From Arenibacter palladensis (GTDB taxonomy: Bacteria > Bacteroidota > Bacteroidia > Flavobacteriales > Flavobacteriaceae), in the NCBI RefSeq assembly GCF_900129275.1, contig NZ_FQUX01000014.1, forward strand, positions 1 to 49,829: a stretch of DNA of 49,829 nucleotides, in the 5' to 3' direction. The notes under the pieces are model-generated. The model searched no databases and was not told where the DNA came from. It worked only from the letters and a program-made list of their open reading frames with translations. The translations under genes were made by a program, and so were the position numbers. Shown here in pieces: positions 46,666-49,829 of the stretch; the stretch's first letter is position 1, and every line of letters starts with the position of its first letter.

Positions 46666-48288
46666 CTAATCCCGCGTTACCTTGCTTCCCCACCAATCTT
46701 CGTTGGGTTCAAAATCTTTGGCTAAGAATTCTAGACGTTGCGCTTCCAAAGCAGGCCAACTTTCATTTACAATTCTATTATGCCGCTTTTGAGCCAATTC
46801 GGCATTGTATTCAGGGTCCTTGGTTGGCATATTGGCTCCTACCTCACTAAGCCAGCCATGAAGCTTTTTACTTAACTTTTTAGCGATTTCGGGATATTGT
46901 TCAATCACGTTGGACTGCTCTGCTGCATCATTGGCCAAGTTATAAAGCTCTTCGCTTCCATCCTCCCAATAATGGATGAGTTTCCAGTTTTCCTCCCGAA
47001 TAATTGACGATGGGTTACCACCTTGATTGCCATAATGGGGATAATGCCAAAACAACGGTCTTACCACATCCATTTTTTTGCCCTCCAAGATCGGTTTTAG
47101 ACTAATACCATCTATATGTTGTTCGGATATAGCATCAATATTGGCAAAATCCAATACAGTTGGATAGAAATCAGTACCTATAACAGGGAAGTCGCTTTCC
47201 GAGCCTCCATTTTTAAGCCAAGGCACCTTAATAAAATAAGGTTCCCGAATACCACCTTCCCATTGATATCCTTTGCCACCCCTTAAAGGGAGGTTACTGG
47301 TAGAAAAGGAATCCCCCGAGGCTACTCCACCATTATCAGAAGTAAATATCACTATAGTATTATCCTCAAGTCCGGTATCTTTCAAAGCCTGGAGTACCAC
47401 TCCAACGGCATCGTCCATACTTTCCACAAGCCCAGCATATATAGGGTTATCCTGTACCTGTCTGATAGGCAGGACCCGCTCCATCTTATAACCATTTTCG
47501 GCTATGCCCAATGCTTCCGCTTTGTCCCTATATTTTTTCCATTTTTCCTGGGTGGTCTGTATGGGACCATGCACCGCATAGAACGAAAGAAAAGCGAAAA
47601 AAGTGGAATCTTTGTGCTGCTTGATGAATTCTGCGGTTTCGACACCCAAGCGCATGCTAAGATTCTCTCCATCCACTGTATTAGGCAACACTGGATTGTC
47701 CCAAGGTGAAAAATAACCTCCCATTGGACTGCCTTTGTCCCAACCTCCTTTGTTGATGTCAAATCCATGATCCTCAGGATAAGATCCTTCCGAGCCCAAA
47801 TGCCATTTACCCGCAAAAAAAGTTTTATACCCCCCTTTCTTCATAGCCTCGGCTATGGTCACATCATTTGCTGGCAAACTGTGTACGTATTCGGCAGGCA
47901 GTAGTTTATCGTGACGATTATGGGAACGCCATGCCGTACCGGATGCAGCACCTATCCAATCCGTGATTCCGTGTCTAGCAGTAAATTTGCCGGTCATAAT
48001 ACTGGCCCTAGAAGGACTACAAACCCGGCTGGCAGCGTAACCTTGGGTAAACACCATGCCATCTTTTGCCAATTTATCAATATTTGGGGTCTCGTAATAT
48101 TTACTGCCGGTTATACCAAGGTCCACCAAGCCCAAATCATCGACGAGTATAAAGACTACGTTAGGTTTTTGAATTAAGTTTTCAGATTGTTGTTGGCAGC
48201 CAACTATTAATAAGCCCAGTGTAAAGCAACCAACAATAACGGATAAAATTTTGGAGAAGCGCATTCCTATTATATTCTTGTTCTGCAT
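46666..48288 (-). CDS. Sulfatase lipoprotein (S1 family, motif CSPSR)
   Basis: A 540-residue sulfatase. The signal ends LLIVGC with Cys31 as lipid acceptor when the first ATG is used; that ATG overlaps the stop codon of the DUF1080 gene (TAATG at 48286-48290), while M9 is an alternative. The metal pair is in FILVDDLGLVDLG (Asp50, Asp51). The maturation motif is C90-SPSR followed by ASIMTGKFTARHG. GKWHLGSEG and FTSDNGGVASG carry the other active-site residues. The C-terminus GWLSEVGANMPTKDPEYN is common in bacterial arylsulfatases. It is the only sulfatase placed upstream of susC and is translationally coupled to the DUF1080 protein, so the two probably act together. Confidence 0.95.
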   Translation of the reverse strand: MQNKNIIGMRFSKILSVIVGCFTLGLLIVGCQQQSENLIQKPNVVFILVDDLGLVDLGITGSKYYETPNIDKLAKDGMVFTQGYAASRVCSPSRASIMTGKFTARHGITDWIGAASGTAWRSHNRHDKLLPAEYVHSLPANDVTIAEAMKKGGYKTFFAGKWHLGSEGSYPEDHGFDINKGGWDKGSPMGGYFSPWDNPVLPNTVDGENLSMRLGVETAEFIKQHKDSTFFAFLSFYAVHGPIQTTQEKWKKYRDKAEALGIAENGYKMERVLPIRQVQDNPIYAGLVESMDDAVGVVLQALKDTGLEDNTIVIFTSDNGGVASGDSFSTSNLPLRGGKGYQWEGGIREPYFIKVPWLKNGGSESDFPVIGTDFYPTVLDFANIDAISEQHIDGISLKPILEGKKMDVVRPLFWHYPHYGNQGGNPSSIIREENWKLIHYWEDGSEELYNLANDAAEQSNVIEQYPEIAKKLSKKLHGWLSEVGANMPTKDPEYNAELAQKRHNRIVNESWPALEAQRLEFLAKDFEPNEDWWGSKVTRD

Positions 48289-48947
48289 TAAGGCAAAGGT
48301 TTAACCATAATATCCTTGTAATAAACAATACTTTTAGGATCATGACCCTGCAGTGCAAAGGTTCCTCCCTTTAATACCCTATGCTGGCGGTCCCCTGGAT
48401 CACGCTTAGGATTTTCAGGTTCGGTATAATCCACTACCACAATGTCATTTATTTTAATAATTATTCTTTTGCCTTCTACTTTAATATATTCGGTATACCA
48501 TTCATCATCCCCTACATAGGTTTCAATTACATTTACTATATCATATAGGCTACCGGTACGTTTCCAATCCCCTTGGGAATTGTTTACCTGTACCTCATAA
48601 CCATATACAGGCCAACTGGCCTCTTGATAACGGGTATGAATATAGATGCCGGAATTGGAGCCTGGTTTGGTCATCACAGAGGCTTTAAATTCAAAATTGT
48701 GGAAATCATGGTTCTCTACATCCCCTACATAAAACAAATGTGCCTTTGGGCCTTCTACTTTAATAGCCCCGTCCTCAATGGAAAAGGTATGCGCATTTTC
48801 CCCCACTTTCCATCCATCCAAATTTTTACCATTGAACAAGGAAATCCAGCCATCATTCTTTTTGTCTCTCCCTGTTTGCCCTGTTATTGTATTTAAAATT
48901 CCTAGACAGAATACTAGGCTCATTAGATATGCAAAACTATTTTTCAT
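48288..48947 (-). CDS. DUF1080 (3-keto-disaccharide hydrolase domain) protein
   Basis: A 219-residue secreted protein. The signal peptide ends at about residue 24 (ITGQ). The whole mature part is one DUF1080 domain, a concanavalin-like jelly roll, with WISLFNGKNLDGWKVG at the start, SGIYIHTRYQE and YGYEVQVNNSQ in the middle and FALQGHDPKSIVYYKDIMVKPLP at the end. Some DUF1080 proteins are reported to cleave 3-keto-glycosides after an oxidoreductase has oxidised the sugar; others may only bind carbohydrate. It is the only candidate glycosidase-like gene in the locus. It is the first gene of its transcript and overlaps the next by one base. Confidence 0.93.
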   Translation of the reverse strand: MKNSFAYLMSLVFCLGILNTITGQTGRDKKNDGWISLFNGKNLDGWKVGENAHTFSIEDGAIKVEGPKAHLFYVGDVENHDFHNFEFKASVMTKPGSNSGIYIHTRYQEASWPVYGYEVQVNNSQGDWKRTGSLYDIVNVIETYVGDDEWYTEYIKVEGKRIIIKINDIVVVDYTEPENPKRDPGDRQHRVLKGGTFALQGHDPKSIVYYKDIMVKPLP

Positions 48948-49270
48948 GGTGTTGATTATTTTAGGAGAGACAAGATATTAAAAAATGGGTTACTCAAAAG
49001 ATATTGTTGAAACTAATTTTAGGAAGGTGTTGAATATTGCTTGATTGAAAGGAAAATGACAATTTAAAGTAGCAATGGATCAATTTGATAATGGGACAAT
49101 TTGATGGTTTGAAAATGTAGCAATTGAAAATTAATCAATGTAGCCATGTATCAATTGGATGATTTGGAAATTGAACGATCTGAAGATGGGTCCCTTTAGA
49201 AATGTATCAATTGACCAATTGATCAATGTATAAATTAATGACAGCCCGTTGCTGCAAGCGCAGCGAAGCA
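48948..49270. repeat. Degenerate AT-rich repeat tract
   Basis: From about 49040 to 49245 the sequence is built from variants of short words such as CAATTTGA, ATCAATT, AATGTATC and GATTTGGAAATTGA, recurring every 15-30 bp without exact periodicity. It codes for nothing recognisable. Tracts of this look occur between genes in Flavobacteriia. It separates the sulfatase locus from the rRNA operon and probably contains the DUF1080 promoter at its left side. Confidence 0.5.
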
Positions 49271-49386
49271 GGAACGGATGCTGGAACCGATCACGCAGAA
49301 GGCGTGTCCTTTTGTTGGATATGGCACAAAAAAAAGTCCCCTCACCGTAAGATGAGGGGACTTCAAAAAAAGGCGGCGGCCTATTC
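49271..49386 (-). repeat. Duplicate of the 5S 3' end and its downstream region (copy 2)
   Basis: This stretch matches 49421-49536 at an exact offset of 150 bp. Identity is highest over the last 96 bp, including TTTTGTTGGATATGGCAC, the terminator hairpin and 16 bases equal to the 5S 3' end apart from one change (CTATTC for CTACTC). No 5S body is attached, so it is the tail of a lost or partial 5S copy. Confidence 0.75.
49326..49363 (-). terminator. Second rRNA-operon terminator
   Basis: A perfect 11-bp stem (AAGTCCCCTCA, 49334-49344, with TGAGGGGACTT, 49353-49363) is followed on the minus strand by eight T. It belongs to the duplicated copy downstream of 5S and acts as a back-up terminator. 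Confidence 0.85.
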
Positions 49387-49476
49387 AATGACTGCCCATG
49401 GGCACTAACGAAGTGCAGTGGACATGGAAGCAGGAATTAATCACGCAATAGGCGTGCCCTTTTGTTGGATATGGCA

Positions 49477-49513
49477 CAAAAAAAAAGTCCCCCATCGTAA
49501 GATGGAGAGACTT
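49477..49513 (-). terminator. Primary terminator of the rRNA operon
   Basis: In the minus-strand transcript AAGTCTCTCCATC pairs with GATGGGGGACTT using U-G wobbles, closed by a 4-nt loop and followed by a run of nine U. The wobbles only work in the minus-strand RNA, which fixes the direction. It starts 7 bp after the 5S 3' end. Confidence 0.88.
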
Positions 49514-49519
49514 CAAAAA

Positions 49520-49628
49520 AAGGCGGCGGCCTACTCTCCCACTTGGTGTAGCAGTACCATCGGCGCAGACGGGCTTAACTTCCCTGTTCGGAATGGTAAG
49601 GGGTGGGCCCCGTCGCCATGGCCACCTA
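49520..49628 (-). rRNA. rrf: 5S ribosomal RNA
   Basis: The reverse complement is about 109 nt and starts AGGTGGCCATGGCGACGGGG. It contains the conserved loop segments CCATTCCGAACAGGGAAGTTAAG and GATGGTACTGC and ends GTGGGAGAGTAGGCCGCCGCCT. The 5' and 3' ends can pair to form helix I. It is the last gene of an rRNA operon on the minus strand; 23S and 16S should lie beyond the right edge. The exact ends are uncertain by one to three bases. Confidence 0.96.
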
Positions 49629-49829
49629 AAATCGTCGATGTTTTTCCACGGCCCAAGGGCCATGGTCTGCCCGAACTGCATTGCAGGGCGGGCCACCTAA
49701 AAACTTCTATACTTTAATGTCCGGTACCCCACAGCGGATGCTGAGCGTAGCCGAAGCATGACATAATAATGGGACAGGGCGGCCGTATCGGTCGCACTTT
49801 GGTAAGGTAATCTACAAGAAACGTGTCGT
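49629..49829 (-). other. 23S-5S spacer of the rRNA operon
   Basis: This should be the transcribed spacer upstream of 5S. It contains a 12-bp copy of the 5S 5' end (TTTTAGGTGGCC on the minus strand, 49691-49702) and a GC-rich hairpin-prone stretch near 49650-49690. A CATGCTTCGGCTACGCTCAGCA-like element lies near 49738-49762. I could not recognise the 3' end of 23S within these 201 bases. Confidence 0.5.

Noticed and set aside
1..49829. CRISPR arrays, insertion sequences, prophage or integrase genes
   Set aside because: No regularly spaced repeats, transposase motifs or phage structural genes were seen on either strand.

Overview
The window looks like a piece of a marine Flavobacteriaceae (Bacteroidota) chromosome. 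The basis is a SusC/SusD pair, five secreted sulfatases, an NhaD-type sodium/proton antiporter, a Flavobacteria-style ExbB-ExbD-TonB-FolC run, AT-rich spacers and several TAnnTTTG-like -7 promoter elements. The genus cannot be fixed from the sequence. There is no CRISPR array, no intact transposon and no phage gene.

Region by region. (1) 1-6465, minus strand: a cluster of planctomycete-like genes, read as SGNH/GDSL-like lipoprotein, large propeller/HEAT/cytochrome c protein, FG-GAP repeat protein, and the start of a DUF2231 membrane protein cut by the left edge. (2) 7246-25603: mostly housekeeping genes: M1 aminopeptidase, ATP-type PEP carboxykinase, a decayed N-acetylmuramoyl-L-alanine amidase remnant, tRNA-Val(TAC), folC, tonB-exbD-exbB, nhaD, a Glu/Leu/Phe/Val dehydrogenase, an acyl-CoA dehydrogenase and gltBD. 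(3) 25764-32965, minus strand: a tight four-gene operon, DUF1553 cytochrome lipoprotein, DUF1501 Tat protein, beta-propeller Tat protein, DUF2231/cytochrome c/LRR membrane protein. Its last gene is a paralogue of the truncated gene at 1-486. (4) 33252-34451, plus strand: a membrane-anchored winged-helix regulator divergent from that operon, with a cluster of AACTGTT repeats between them. (5) 34607-48947, minus strand: a polysaccharide utilisation locus made of DUF1080 protein, sulfatase, SusC, SusD and four more sulfatases. No glycoside hydrolase or polysaccharide lyase is visible. (6) 48948-49829: a degenerate AT-rich repeat tract and the distal end of an rRNA operon, with one 5S gene on the minus strand and duplicated pieces of its two ends.

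How the parts may work together (inference). SusC/SusD would import a sulfated glycan across the outer membrane, driven by TonB/ExbB/ExbD. The five sulfatases would remove sulfate esters, each needing formylglycine maturation by an enzyme encoded elsewhere. The adjacent DUF1553/DUF1501/propeller/DUF2231 operon carries c-type haem sites, Tat signals and a membrane subunit with conserved histidines. It could be an envelope oxidoreductase that acts on a sugar from the same glycan, under control of the ToxR-like regulator. That operon, its partner cluster at the left edge and the regulator are the least characterised and most interesting part of the window.
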